From Terriglobales bacterium (lineage in GTDB: Bacteria; Acidobacteriota; Terriglobia; Terriglobales; Acidobacteriaceae), in contig JAICSO010000021.1 of assembly GCA_025936825.1 (NCBI GenBank), forward strand, positions 1-64,000: a stretch of 64,000 nucleotides of DNA, in the 5' to 3' direction. Below the pieces are notes generated by a model. The model saw only the letters and a list, made by a program, of their open reading frames with translations, was not told where the DNA came from and did not search any database. Made by a program: the position numbers and the translations under genes. This document shows, piece after piece, positions 1 to 7,355 of this stretch (position 1 is the stretch's first letter; every line of letters starts with the position of its first letter).

Positions 1-425
1 AGTTCTTTATCTCGGGAGATGCCGGTGCCCGTTACTTCGATCCATGTGGAGACACGCGTACCGCCTCCTGGGGACGGATCAAGCGAGACCCATTGCTCCA
101 TGGTGTATCCGCGGACGTGGCTGATCCAGGAGATGTGGTGCGGCGGCATGCAAACAGTGAGAGCGCGATCGACAATTGCGTTTACCGGTTCCCGGATTTC
201 CAGGTGCAATCTGCTCCCCACAGTCCAGGGAGCGCCGACCCAGCGAATATCGCGATATAACGGGCAAAATTTCGGCCACGAATCAACGGCAGAAAAGATC
301 CTCCAGGCCAGCTCAGGATCGGCTTTTGTGAATACCACATATTCGACTCGAACAAATTGTCCAAGTAAGTCAGAAGACAAGTTCGGCACGAGGCCGCGAC
401 GGGGAGGCCTCAGTTCATAATTCAT
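1..425 (-). CDS. SRPBCC-family (polyketide cyclase/START-like) protein, 3' end beyond window
   Basis: The frame opens at an ATG (423-425) and stays open to the window edge, giving about 141 residues with the C-terminus missing. The start is supported by an AGGTGG ribosome binding site about nine bases upstream. The translation has the pattern of small ligand-binding SRPBCC proteins: an early strand, then 'DPELAWRIFSAVDSWPKF', 'VGAPWTVGSRLHLEI' and 'WISHVRGYTMEQWVSLDP'. Members bind hydrophobic ligands or act as cyclases or aromatase-like proteins; the substrate cannot be told from sequence. It is transcribed away from the adjacent TetR gene, a common regulator-target arrangement. The family call comes from recognition only, and the function is open. 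Confidence 0.7.
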   Translation of the reverse strand, partial: MNYELRPPRRGLVPNLSSDLLGQFVRVEYVVFTKADPELAWRIFSAVDSWPKFCPLYRDIRWVGAPWTVGSRLHLEIREPVNAIVDRALTVCMPPHHISWISHVRGYTMEQWVSLDPSPGGGTRVSTWIEVTGTGISRDKE

Positions 426-597
426 GGAACGCACTACCACCTCATTATGAATTTCGATAGGACAGCAAAGCGGAGGGAACTCCAACTGCAGTCCAGCAAG
501 GGCCCAGATGCAAGCCCAATAGCGGTCGATAGGGAATTTCCGAGAAGGCCTCGAAGATTCCAAGGGGGAGGCTTGCAAGGATTTTATACAATATAAC

Positions 598-628
598 GTT
601 GACACTATCAACATAATATTCATATTCT
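598..628. promoter_or_regulatory. Putative operator/promoter between SRPBCC and tetR
   Basis: GTTGA (598-602) and TCAAC (608-612) form a 5-bp inverted repeat with a 5-base centre. It overlaps a TTGACA -35-like hexamer (599-604), with TATTCT 18 bases downstream as a weak -10 for the TetR gene. TetR dimers bind such inverted repeats, often in their own divergent promoter. The operator role is inferred. Confidence 0.4.
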
Positions 629-651
629 TTTAATGATCTTCCGAGAGGTAT

Positions 652-1206
652 ATGGCGCGGCATAGCGATCCGGAACTCGAGGGCCGCATCTTGCGGGCAG
701 CGCGGAAGTTGTGGCACCAGGGTGGCGAGACCGCGCTCAGCATGCGGGCTGTTGCCAAGGCGGCGGGTACCAATACGCCAGCGGTCTATCGCAGGTTTCG
801 CAGTCGCGAAGACATACTGCGTGCACTCGTCGGGGACTATCAGCGCCAACTCATTGCCCAGATTGCCCCGTGCAAATCGGCGCAGGAAATCGCCGAACGC
901 ATCTTGAAGTTCGCCCTGAGGCAACCGCGCGAATACGAGCTCATTACGTCCGGGTTGCTGGCGCGAATGACCTCTGATCGCCCTGCGGTGGATTTTGCGG
1001 CGTACCGGGCTGCCGAGTTGCTGGGAGGTTCTCCCAAAGATCACGCAACCCTGACCATCGCGGTGTGGGCGCTCGTCCACGGCATGGCACTCCTGCAGAT
1101 TTCCGGCAGCATGCGCGAAGAAGACCACCCTCGTGCCCTTGTGGCCTTCAAACAGGCGATCAATTTACTCATTGAGAATGAAGACCAGCTGCGGCGCGCA
1201 AACTGA
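652..1206 (+). CDS. TetR/AcrR-family transcriptional regulator
   Basis: This is a 184-residue protein of usual TetR length. Residues 10-55 form the N-terminal three-helix DNA-binding domain, with the helix-turn-helix around 'LSMRAVAKAAGTNTPAVYRR' followed by 'FRSREDILRAL'. The rest is the variable helical ligand-binding and dimerisation domain. A GAGAGG ribosome binding site lies just before the ATG. It diverges from an SRPBCC gene with an inverted repeat between them, so it probably represses itself and that neighbour in response to a small hydrophobic ligand. The ligand cannot be inferred. The family assignment is firm and the target assignment is an inference. Confidence 0.85.
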   Translation: MARHSDPELEGRILRAARKLWHQGGETALSMRAVAKAAGTNTPAVYRRFRSREDILRALVGDYQRQLIAQIAPCKSAQEIAERILKFALRQPREYELITSGLLARMTSDRPAVDFAAYRAAELLGGSPKDHATLTIAVWALVHGMALLQISGSMREEDHPRALVAFKQAINLLIENEDQLRRAN

Positions 1207-1242
1207 GCTGTCCATCATGCAAGTGTGCTGGAAGGGTTACGT

Positions 1243-3435
1243 TCAGGCGCGCTGTGTTCCGCCCAATTTCTGCATTTCGCTAACAATTCTCGCCGTCCAG
1301 TCATTCACTTCATCCTCACGCAAGGTGCGGTCGTGCGACTGGAATTTCGCGCGCAGCAGAATTGAGTAGCTGCCGGCCAGCACCGATCCGCCACGGAAGA
1401 TTTCAACTGGACCGAAACTGCGCAACTCAGTAATGACAAGTCCCTGCACCGCTTTCTCGATCTGATCGAATGTAACTTTGTCCGGAAATAAGAATGAGAA
1501 ATCCCGTTCGACTCCAGGATATTTCGGTAATGGCTCGTAGCGAATAAGACGCAGGGAATGCTTATAAAGCTCCTCGGCATTGATCTCCGCGACGTAGACG
1601 TCCTGGCGCAGCTTTCGCCTGGTCACGACTTGCGGATGCAGCAGACCGAACTGCGCCAGCGGTGCGCCATTCACCAGTACTCGCGCAGACCGGCCGGGCT
1701 CATAGTACTCGGACGACTTGTCGTCGTACTGAAGTGTGTTGTGCTCGAAGGCGTCGAGCACTCTTTCGACGTCACCCTTGATCGAGCGGAACAGATCCAA
1801 CCCGGCCTCGCCTTTGCTCTTGTCGAGCACACCGCCTTGTGGCATGTCACGATTCAGAGCGGACGCCGTTGCCGCGAAACAGATCCGTGCATGTTCGGCG
1901 GTACCGAAGCCGCTGCCCTCGTAAATATCTCCCATCTCGAACAGGCGGACGTAATCCGTCCCACGATTGAGGTTGAAAGCTACCATCTCAAGCATCCCCG
2001 GCAGCAGCGATCCGCGCATGAGTGACGCTTCCTCACTCAGGGGGTTCGCGAGTTCCACGACCGGGGTCGACGAAAACGTCTCCGCATCTTCATTCGAGAC
2101 GAAGCTGAGTGAAACTGCCTCGTTATAGCCGAGCGCCAGCAACGTGGAGCGAGCCTTCGCAGCTTTCGCGGTTTCGGGGTTCTCAACGACTCCGCCCGAG
2201 AAAGATGGCAAGGTGTTCGCGAAGTTGTTGTAGCCGTGCAAGCGGGCGACCTCTTCAATCAGATCGATTTCCCGCTCGATATCGAGCCGCCAGCTTGGAA
2301 TCTGAACCGAGAATTCCGGTTGAGCGCCGGGCTCGGGGACGAGTTCGAAGCCAAGTCGCTTCAGGATCGCGAGGATTTGGTGGGTTTCCAGCTTCGACCC
2401 GAGCATGCGATGCACTTGGGAGATGCGCAAAACGACCGGCGCCTGGTCGATTTCGCGCGCGACCGCATCAATTTGGCTGCCTTCGAGTTCTCCGCCTCCA
2501 GACTCCATGATTCGTTGCGACACCAGCGCGCACGCCAGAGAAGTCGCGCCATAATCGGCACCGCGCTCAAAGCGATGGGAAGCGTCCGTATGCAGGCCGT
2601 GACGCTTGGCTGTTTTGCGGACTGCGACAGGATCGAACCATGCCGACTCGATGAGGATGTTCTTCGTCTTGTCCGTAATCATCGTGTCGAAGCCGCCCAT
2701 CACTCCCGCGAGAGCCACGGGTCGGTTCGCGTCGGCGATGATCAGGTCTTCGGACGAGAGCTTGCGGTCAACTCCATCGAGAGTTTTGAGCGTCTCGCCA
2801 TCACGTGCGCGGCGAACAACGATCTTGCCGCCCTGCAGAAGATCGAGATCGAAGGCGTGCGTGGGGTGGCCCATTTCCCACAGTGTGTAGTTGGAGGCGT
2901 CCGCTGCGTTGTTGATGGCGCGCTGATCAACGAGTGCGAGTCGCGAAGCAAGGTGCTCGGGCGAGTTGGCGATCTTCACCCCACGTACAATCTGTGCGGT
3001 GTAACGAGCGCAACCGTCCTTGTCGTCGATGACGATTGCAAATCCGCTGCCCGCACTTGAAGTGCTTCGGGAGGGCGCGGCTCCAGCCGTGCCGGATCGC
3101 GACCCAGAGTGGCTACCGGCTTCAGCCGCGGGATTTTGGGTGGAGCTGCGCTTCAGCGCAGCATTTCCCGACTCGCTTTCGCGAGGGGCTTTAGCCCCTG
3201 AGGTCTCAATTGGCTTCAGCGCGATTCCGTAAAACGCCGCCGCCTCGCGTGCGACGCCGTAATGGTTCATGGCATCAGGACGGTTTGTCCCGATCTCCAT
3301 CTCGAAGACCGTGTTCGCACCCTCGCCGGAAATTCCTTCTACAGCAATACCAATGCTGGTCAAATCTTCCGCAAGACGGCCATTGTCGACGGGAACGTCA
3401 ACGAACTCGCGAATCCATTGTGCAGAGAGTTTCAT
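1243..3435 (-). CDS. pheT: Phenylalanine--tRNA ligase beta subunit with repeat-derived insertion
   Basis: The beta subunit of the alpha2-beta2 class II enzyme that charges tRNA-Phe. The 730 residues run from a short N-terminal domain lacking the EMAP-like tRNA-binding insertion of the E. coli form ('MKLSAQWIREFVDVPV'), through the B3/4 region ('NYTLWEMGHPTHAFDLDLL', about 182-200, editing-type domain), the B5 domain and a catalytic-like core, to a C-terminal FDX-ACB domain of about 95 residues ('YEPLPKYPGVERDFSFLFPD') that contacts the tRNA anticodon. Residues about 79-129, rich in Ser, Gly and Ala, lie in a normally variable linker before 'CARYTAQIVRGVKI' and are encoded by an intergenic-type repeat (separate entry). 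It is the last gene of infC-rpmI-rplT-pheST, 72 bases after pheS. The identity is certain. Confidence 0.97.
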   Translation of the reverse strand: MKLSAQWIREFVDVPVDNGRLAEDLTSIGIAVEGISGEGANTVFEMEIGTNRPDAMNHYGVAREAAAFYGIALKPIETSGAKAPRESESGNAALKRSSTQNPAAEAGSHSGSRSGTAGAAPSRSTSSAGSGFAIVIDDKDGCARYTAQIVRGVKIANSPEHLASRLALVDQRAINNAADASNYTLWEMGHPTHAFDLDLLQGGKIVVRRARDGETLKTLDGVDRKLSSEDLIIADANRPVALAGVMGGFDTMITDKTKNILIESAWFDPVAVRKTAKRHGLHTDASHRFERGADYGATSLACALVSQRIMESGGGELEGSQIDAVAREIDQAPVVLRISQVHRMLGSKLETHQILAILKRLGFELVPEPGAQPEFSVQIPSWRLDIEREIDLIEEVARLHGYNNFANTLPSFSGGVVENPETAKAAKARSTLLALGYNEAVSLSFVSNEDAETFSSTPVVELANPLSEEASLMRGSLLPGMLEMVAFNLNRGTDYVRLFEMGDIYEGSGFGTAEHARICFAATASALNRDMPQGGVLDKSKGEAGLDLFRSIKGDVERVLDAFEHNTLQYDDKSSEYYEPGRSARVLVNGAPLAQFGLLHPQVVTRRKLRQDVYVAEINAEELYKHSLRLIRYEPLPKYPGVERDFSFLFPDKVTFDQIEKAVQGLVITELRSFGPVEIFRGGSVLAGSYSILLRAKFQSHDRTLREDEVNDWTARIVSEMQKLGGTQRA
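3062..3204. repeat. Composite palindromic element inside pheT
   Basis: The start (GTGCTTCGGGAGGGC, then the hairpin arm GCCGTGCC) and the end (GGGGCTTTAGCCCCTGAGGT, 3185-3204) match the start and end of the intergenic element at 11861-11929 in the same order. The middle holds further hairpins, such as GCTGCGC-TTCA-GCGCAGC (3145-3162). The first hairpin (3074-3093) is GGCGCGGC-TCCA-GCCGTGCC. The element is read in frame as about 48 pheT residues without a stop. Confidence 0.8.
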
Positions 3436-3507
3436 TGTTAGCCATCAGCCATCAGCCATCAGCCGTCAGCCATAACCTGATGGCTGACGGCTGAGAGCTG
3501 ACGGCTT
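3436..3507. repeat. CATCAGC-type inverted repeat between pheS and pheT
   Basis: A tandem run of CATCAGC/CGTCAGC units is followed by its reverse complement (TGATGGCTGACGGCTGAGAG), so the pheS-pheT spacer can fold into a long hairpin. Similar units occur at 36362-36390. Confidence 0.8.
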
Positions 3508-4617
3508 TCATCCAAACTGCTCCAAGAACCTCACATCACCCTGGAAGAAGAGTTGCAAATCGTCCAGGCCGTACTTCAACATCGCAATGCGATCGATGCC
3601 CATGCCGAACGCGAATCCTGAAACCTTCTCCGGGTCATAGCCGTTGTGCTTCACAAACTCGAACACGTTGGGATCCACCATGCCGCAGCCGAGAATTTCG
3701 ATCCATCCAGTCTGCTTGCACGGGCGGCAAGGATCGGAGCCGCGCTTTCCACTTCCGCCGCAGATGAAGCACGAAACGTACATCTCGGCGCTTGGCTCTG
3801 TGAACGGGAAGAATGATGGGCGAAACGCAGTCTTCGCGCTTGACCCGAATAGCGCCTTCATCGCGTGGTCCAGCGTACCTTTCAGGTCGCCAAAGGTGAT
3901 GTTGGTGTCCACAGCCAGACCTTCGACCTGATGAAACATCGGGGAATGGCTCGCATCTGGCGGATCGTTGCGATGCACCTTGCCCGGAATCACAATGCGG
4001 ACCGGCGGTCTCATCTTCTCCATGGTGCGAATCTGCACCGGAGAAGTGTGTGTGCGAAGGAGCAACTGCTCGCGCCGCGGCTTGGTTTCCTGGTTGGCGA
4101 GGAACAGCGTGTCTTGCGTGTCCCGCGCTGGGTGATTCGGCGGGAAGTTCAGCGCTTCGAAGTTGTAGTAGTCGGTCTCGATCACCGGACCTTCGGCAAC
4201 GGAATAGCCGAGGTTCTTAAACACCCCAACTATCTCGTTCATGGTGCGGATGATCGGGTGCTCCGCGCCGATCGGACGGCGAATGCCGGGAAGGGAAATA
4301 TCGAGGGAAGTGTCCGCACTAGCCGCGGGCTTTTTCTCGAGCGCAGCTTCGACCTTTTGCTCGACCTCGGCCTTGAGTTTGTTTACGCGTTGGCCGACAT
4401 CGCGCTTAGCGTCTTTGGGCGCGGCTTTGAGCCAGAGTTCGTTGATCTGAGTGAGAATGCCGTCTTTGCGCGCCAGCCAACGGTCACGGAAGGCCTTGCG
4501 CGCGTCAGCGTTCCCAGGTTGCGCGGATTCCTCCTCCAACGCAGATAAGAGTTCGGCGACCGCGCCGTCCAGCGCTGCCGGCGAAAAATCCTTCAGTTTG
4601 GGAACGGTGTAGGCCAC
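3508..4617 (-). CDS. pheS: Phenylalanine--tRNA ligase alpha subunit
   Basis: The catalytic subunit of PheRS, which activates phenylalanine and transfers it to tRNA-Phe. The 369 residues comprise an N-terminal coiled-coil arm (about 1-100) and a class II core. Seen are 'GPVIETDYYNFEALNFP' (about 143-159), motif 2 'FHQVEGLAVD' (about 228-237) and motif 3 'GFAFGMGIDRIAMLKYGL' near the C-terminus. A 'CFICGGSGKRGSDPCRPC' segment in the core has a CxxC...CxxC layout that could bind zinc, a variation found in some bacteria. It lies downstream of rplT after a 308-base repeat-filled spacer and upstream of pheT. The identity is certain. Confidence 0.97.
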   Translation of the reverse strand: MAYTVPKLKDFSPAALDGAVAELLSALEEESAQPGNADARKAFRDRWLARKDGILTQINELWLKAAPKDAKRDVGQRVNKLKAEVEQKVEAALEKKPAASADTSLDISLPGIRRPIGAEHPIIRTMNEIVGVFKNLGYSVAEGPVIETDYYNFEALNFPPNHPARDTQDTLFLANQETKPRREQLLLRTHTSPVQIRTMEKMRPPVRIVIPGKVHRNDPPDASHSPMFHQVEGLAVDTNITFGDLKGTLDHAMKALFGSSAKTAFRPSFFPFTEPSAEMYVSCFICGGSGKRGSDPCRPCKQTGWIEILGCGMVDPNVFEFVKHNGYDPEKVSGFAFGMGIDRIAMLKYGLDDLQLFFQGDVRFLEQFG

Positions 4618-4925
4618 GTGTTAACAGCCGCTTCAGCAGCGGCATTTACTTAGCCCAGCACGTCAGTGCTGGGTAAGCTAGTCCCCGCGACCGAGTCCCG
4701 TCAGGGACGGCACTCGCCGCTGCCGATAATTCAAAAACCGGGACAGTCAGCACCACAGCAGGCTCCTCGATTCGCGGAATCATTCGCAAGGCGAATGATT
4801 CTGCTCCAACTCGGAACGACAAAGTATAAAGGATTCGTATCGGCACGCCTGAAGGCGTGCCCTGATACAAACCCTTAGCAGAAATTCCGCTGCGGGAAAT
4901 AACGGCGTTTTATTGAAGGCTGGTC
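4618..4925. repeat. Palindrome-rich spacer between rplT and pheS
   Basis: No credible gene. It holds CCCAGCAC-GTCA-GTGCTGGG (4654-4673) and GGCACGCC-TGAA-GGCGTGCC (4842-4861), both perfect 8-bp stems with 4-base loops. It also has GTCCC-GTCA-GGGAC near 4697 and a 10-bp stem AATCATTCGC/GCGAATGATT. The GAGTCCCG..AGGGACGGCAC string recurs, diverged, near 28650 and 42400. A 74-codon minus frame (4646-4870) through these palindromes is discounted. Confidence 0.8.
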
Positions 4926-5291
4926 TTACGCTGCCCCGCTGAGAGACGCCTTCGCCTGCTCGGCGAGGCTCTTAAAGGCGGCAGCATCGTTCACAGCCAG
5001 ATCCGACAGAATCTTGCGGTCGAGTTCCACGCCCGCCTTCTTCAGACCATTGATGAACTGGCTGTAACTCATACCATTCAGCTTGGCTGCGGCGCCGATG
5101 CGCACGATCCACAACGAGCGGAAGTGACGCTTTTTCTGCCGGCGTCCGGAGAAGGCGAACTTCAGGCCGCGATCCACGGCTTCCTTCGCCGATCGGTAGA
5201 GTTTTGATTTTGTGAGGTAATATCCGCTGGCGCGCTCTAATAGCTTTTTGCGTTTGGCGCGGCGTTTGGTCCCGCGTTTTACACGAGGCAT
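4926..5291 (-). CDS. rplT: Large ribosomal subunit protein bL20
   Basis: A 121-residue basic protein, normal bL20 length. It begins '[19 protein letters not shown]' and contains '[20 protein letters not shown]' and '[20 protein letters not shown]', the typical bL20 core that binds 23S rRNA early in 50S assembly. In other bacteria L20 also represses its own operon at a leader site; no such site was recognised here. It sits between a hypothetical membrane-anchored gene and pheS. The identity is certain. Confidence 0.98.
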   Translation of the reverse strand: MPRVKRGTKRRAKRKKLLERASGYYLTKSKLYRSAKEAVDRGLKFAFSGRRQKKRHFRSLWIVRIGAAAKLNGMSYSQFINGLKKAGVELDRKILSDLAVNDAAAFKSLAEQAKASLSGAA

Positions 5292-5342
5292 GTGTTTCTC
5301 CTTTTGCGTTCAATTTAGCGGCTGGAGGCAGGATGTGCCTCT

Positions 5343-5759
5343 TCACTCGCTGTGGCTGACATTCTGAATGTCAACCTTGTGTTTCTCTCGGAATTGCCTG
5401 TCGGCTTCTTCCCAAGATTTCTTAAAGATATCGGATCCGAATGTCGCTTCTATCGCAACTGCGCTAACGGCATCGTAGGCATCGACGTATGCTCTCGTAT
5501 ACGGCCCAACGGTACAGAATGCTACTTGCCGATATTCGATGCCGTATCGCTCTTGCAGCAGTTTCCTATATTCACGCACGCCCGCCGGGGGAAGCCCATA
5601 GCCCAACACTTTGTAATCTCCATGCGCGAGATCAGAATGAGCGGCCCACCTTCCCCTAAGAGGTGCAGATTCCAGCCAACTCACCGCCGCAAGAAGCGGT
5701 AGCACAACAATCGCAACGAGTATCAGAAGAACATTCCTGCGGTTGAAGAACTTCCTCAT
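5343..5759 (-). CDS. Hypothetical membrane-anchored protein between rpmI and rplT
   Basis: 138 residues not recognised as a known family. Residues about 9-27 form a hydrophobic segment ('VLLILVAIVVLPLLAAVSWL') after a short basic start 'MRKFFNRRN', so the protein is probably anchored in the inner membrane or exported. The remainder is soluble and mixed, ending 'KHKVDIQNVSHSE'. It starts four bases after the rpmI stop and ends 51 bases before rplT, so it is surely co-transcribed with the ribosomal genes. rpmI and rplT are usually adjacent, so this is an insertion into a conserved pair. No role is proposed. Confidence 0.7.
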   Translation of the reverse strand: MRKFFNRRNVLLILVAIVVLPLLAAVSWLESAPLRGRWAAHSDLAHGDYKVLGYGLPPAGVREYRKLLQERYGIEYRQVAFCTVGPYTRAYVDAYDAVSAVAIEATFGSDIFKKSWEEADRQFREKHKVDIQNVSHSE

Positions 5760-5763
5760 ACGG

Positions 5764-5958
5764 CTAGTACGGAATCATTCTCTTAACTTTGGGTGTATCG
5801 GCGTCGCTGACCAGCGTTCCGCCACCCAACTGACGCTTCCGCTTCTTGTCCTTCGAGGTCAGGATGTGGCGCAAGTACGCCTTGTGGCGCTTCACCTTTC
5901 CTGTCCCAGTCTTCTTGAAGCGCTTGGCCGCGCCTTTGTGTGTTTTTAGCTTTGGCAT
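5764..5958 (-). CDS. rpmI: Large ribosomal subunit protein bL35
   Basis: A 64-residue basic protein of normal bL35 length. '[20 protein letters not shown]' is the family signature and '[18 protein letters not shown]' follows. It is a component of the 50S subunit. It lies in the conserved infC-rpmI-rplT order, although separate hypothetical genes lie on both sides here. The identity is certain. Confidence 0.98.
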   Translation of the reverse strand: MPKLKTHKGAAKRFKKTGTGKVKRHKAYLRHILTSKDKKRKRQLGGGTLVSDADTPKVKRMIPY

Positions 5959-6014
5959 ACTGATATCCAGTTTAACATGCAGCTCTGATTTGCCTTGATC
6001 CGCTCTTCCCCTTG

Positions 6015-6446
6015 CTACGGCTTGACCACCTGCGGTTTTCCGTTCTTATTCGTGAGCGTTATGGAGGTTTCGCCACCTTGCGCGCTTAGGACCAAATAGG
6101 CCGGATCAGTACCTCCGCTGAGATCCAATCCCGAACCTTCTTCGGTGGTCGCCATCTTCACGGAAGGACGGCCGTCGGGGCGAATCAGCCTCAGCACTAC
6201 TGCTTCTGGGAATTTCTTTGTGCCATGCTCCGTGAGTGAACCGTCAGTCCTTCGCGCGGGACCTTCTGGAATGACCTGAATGGAAGCGCGTACCCTCCCT
6301 TGCGTGTCAATGATTTCGAGTTTCTGGCCCCGCAAAACGGGTGCGACGCCGTCGGCTCGGACTGAGCGGGCTTCCCGCAAAATCACGAACCCAACCAACA
6401 CAACGTTGATCGCGGTCAGGACCCAAATCGTGCGATTCGCTTTCAT
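6015..6446 (-). CDS. Hypothetical protein with N-terminal signal/anchor between infC and rpmI
   Basis: 143 residues starting '[20 protein letters not shown]', a basic start and a hydrophobic stretch that reads as a signal peptide or membrane anchor. The rest is strand-rich with repeated phrases ('[18 protein letters not shown]', 'GSGLDLSGG', '[15 protein letters not shown]'), suggesting a small beta-structured extracytoplasmic domain. The reading frame continues upstream to 6953, but that part is only the shadow of infC; the ATG at 6446 was chosen because the signal sequence starts there. It lies in the translation operon on the same strand. No family was recognised. Confidence 0.7.
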   Translation of the reverse strand: MKANRTIWVLTAINVVLVGFVILREARSVRADGVAPVLRGQKLEIIDTQGRVRASIQVIPEGPARRTDGSLTEHGTKKFPEAVVLRLIRPDGRPSVKMATTEEGSGLDLSGGTDPAYLVLSAQGGETSITLTNKNGKPQVVKP

Positions 6447-6565
6447 GACAGTTCCTCCGTGCACAGTTGGGCGGCTGAGACCAACGAGTGTAACCTTGCA
6501 GGCCTCAACGGCTGATCGTGACGAACGGAACTGAGATGTTGGGGAAGTCCAGCGTCGCTGCCGCC

Positions 6566-7123
6566 CTACGCTTGCTTTGCCGCCGGAGCTACCAGTTTCT
6601 CGCCCGGTTTCTTCGCATTTGGCGCGAGGATCGCGTGCAGCGTGTTGCCTTCCTGCCGCGGTCGGAACTCGACGATGGCATGATCGCCAAGATCTTTGAT
6701 CAGCCGCTCCAGAATTCCTCGGCCCAAGCCGGTGCGCGTCATTTCGCGTCCGCGGAAGAAGATGGTCGCCTTGACCTTGTCGCCTTCGTCCAGAAAACGC
6801 AGCACGTGGTTCTTCTTGGTCTCGTAGTCGTGATCGTCCACATTGATGCGGAACTTCACTTCCTTGACCGTGATGGTCTTCTGGTGCTTCTTGGCCTCGC
6901 GCTCCTTCTTTTCCTGCTGGTACAGGAATTTCCCGTAATCCATGATGCGGCAAACCGGAGGCTGCGCGGTGGGGGAAATCTCTACCAGGTCGAGGTTGCG
7001 TTCACGGGCCATCTTGAGCGCTTCGAACGGTGGCAGGATGCCGATCTGTTGACCTTCATCATCAATCACGCGGATTTCGCGTGCTCGGATGCGCTCGTTT
7101 GTGCGAATAAATCTCTTATCGAT
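6566..7123 (-). CDS. infC: Translation initiation factor IF-3, probable ATC start
   Basis: IF-3 binds the 30S subunit and controls start-codon choice and subunit dissociation. Both domains are seen: an N-domain with 'RFIRTNERIRAREIRVIDD' and 'GKFLYQQEKKEREAKKHQK', and a C-domain with 'VKEVKFRINVDDHDYETKKNHVLRFL' and 'RGREMTRTGLGRG'. The conserved N-terminus lies upstream of the first usual start (GTG at 7069). In frame there is ATC at 7121-7123, preceded six bases earlier by a strong GGGAGG; no ATG, GTG or TTG fits this spacing. The 185-residue form is therefore taken. E. coli infC starts with the rare AUU, used for autoregulation, so an ATC start fits the family. It heads the operon. Confidence 0.93.
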   Translation of the reverse strand: MDKRFIRTNERIRAREIRVIDDEGQQIGILPPFEALKMARERNLDLVEISPTAQPPVCRIMDYGKFLYQQEKKEREAKKHQKTITVKEVKFRINVDDHDYETKKNHVLRFLDEGDKVKATIFFRGREMTRTGLGRGILERLIKDLGDHAIVEFRPRQEGNTLHAILAPNAKKPGEKLVAPAAKQA

Positions 7124-7165
7124 GCAAAACCTCCCGTTACACGTTCAAACGGTCTGAGATAGAAA

Positions 7166-7174
7166 AGTATAGCA
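7166..7174 (-). promoter_or_regulatory. Extended -10 promoter for infC operon
   Basis: On the minus strand TGCTATACT (7174-7166) matches an extended -10 (TGnTATAAT-like) about 43 bases before the infC start. No clear -35 is seen, as is allowed for extended -10 promoters. Predicted by eye. Confidence 0.45.
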
Positions 7175-7345
7175 TGGAGCACTCAGCATTTAGCAGTCAG
7201 CATTCAGCCCATTATTGTTTCTCTTTGCGAACTTTGCGCCCTTGCGGTTAAGGGGTTTGACAGATTTCTAACCGCAAAGTTCGCCAAGAAGATGTGTTTT
7301 CGGCTGAATGCTGAGTGCTGAATGCTGAGTGCTGAATGCTGATGA
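7175..7345. repeat. Long inverted-repeat spacer upstream of infC
   Basis: GCACTCAGCATTTAGCAGTC-type units (from about 7177) face their complement (GGCTGAATGCTGAGTGCTGA, 7302 onward). Nested inside is a second pair, CTTTGCGAACTTTGCG...TTGCGGTTA against TAACCGCAAAGTTCG. The same CAGCATTCAGC unit recurs between hisH and hisF. No gene. Confidence 0.8.
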
Positions 7346-7355
7346 CGGCTGCATC

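Noticed and set aside
2236-3060. 274-codon plus-strand open frame
   Set aside because: It is antisense to pheT and has no start signal or recognisable domain.
3436-3507. Tandem CATCAGCC units as a CRISPR array
   Set aside because: Units are 7-8 bases with no spacers, occur as inverted arms and have no cas genes nearby.
6447-6953. N-terminal half of a 312-codon minus frame
   Set aside because: It overlaps infC in another frame and reads as a low-complexity Arg/Gly/His-rich shadow; the real gene starts at 6446 with a signal sequence.
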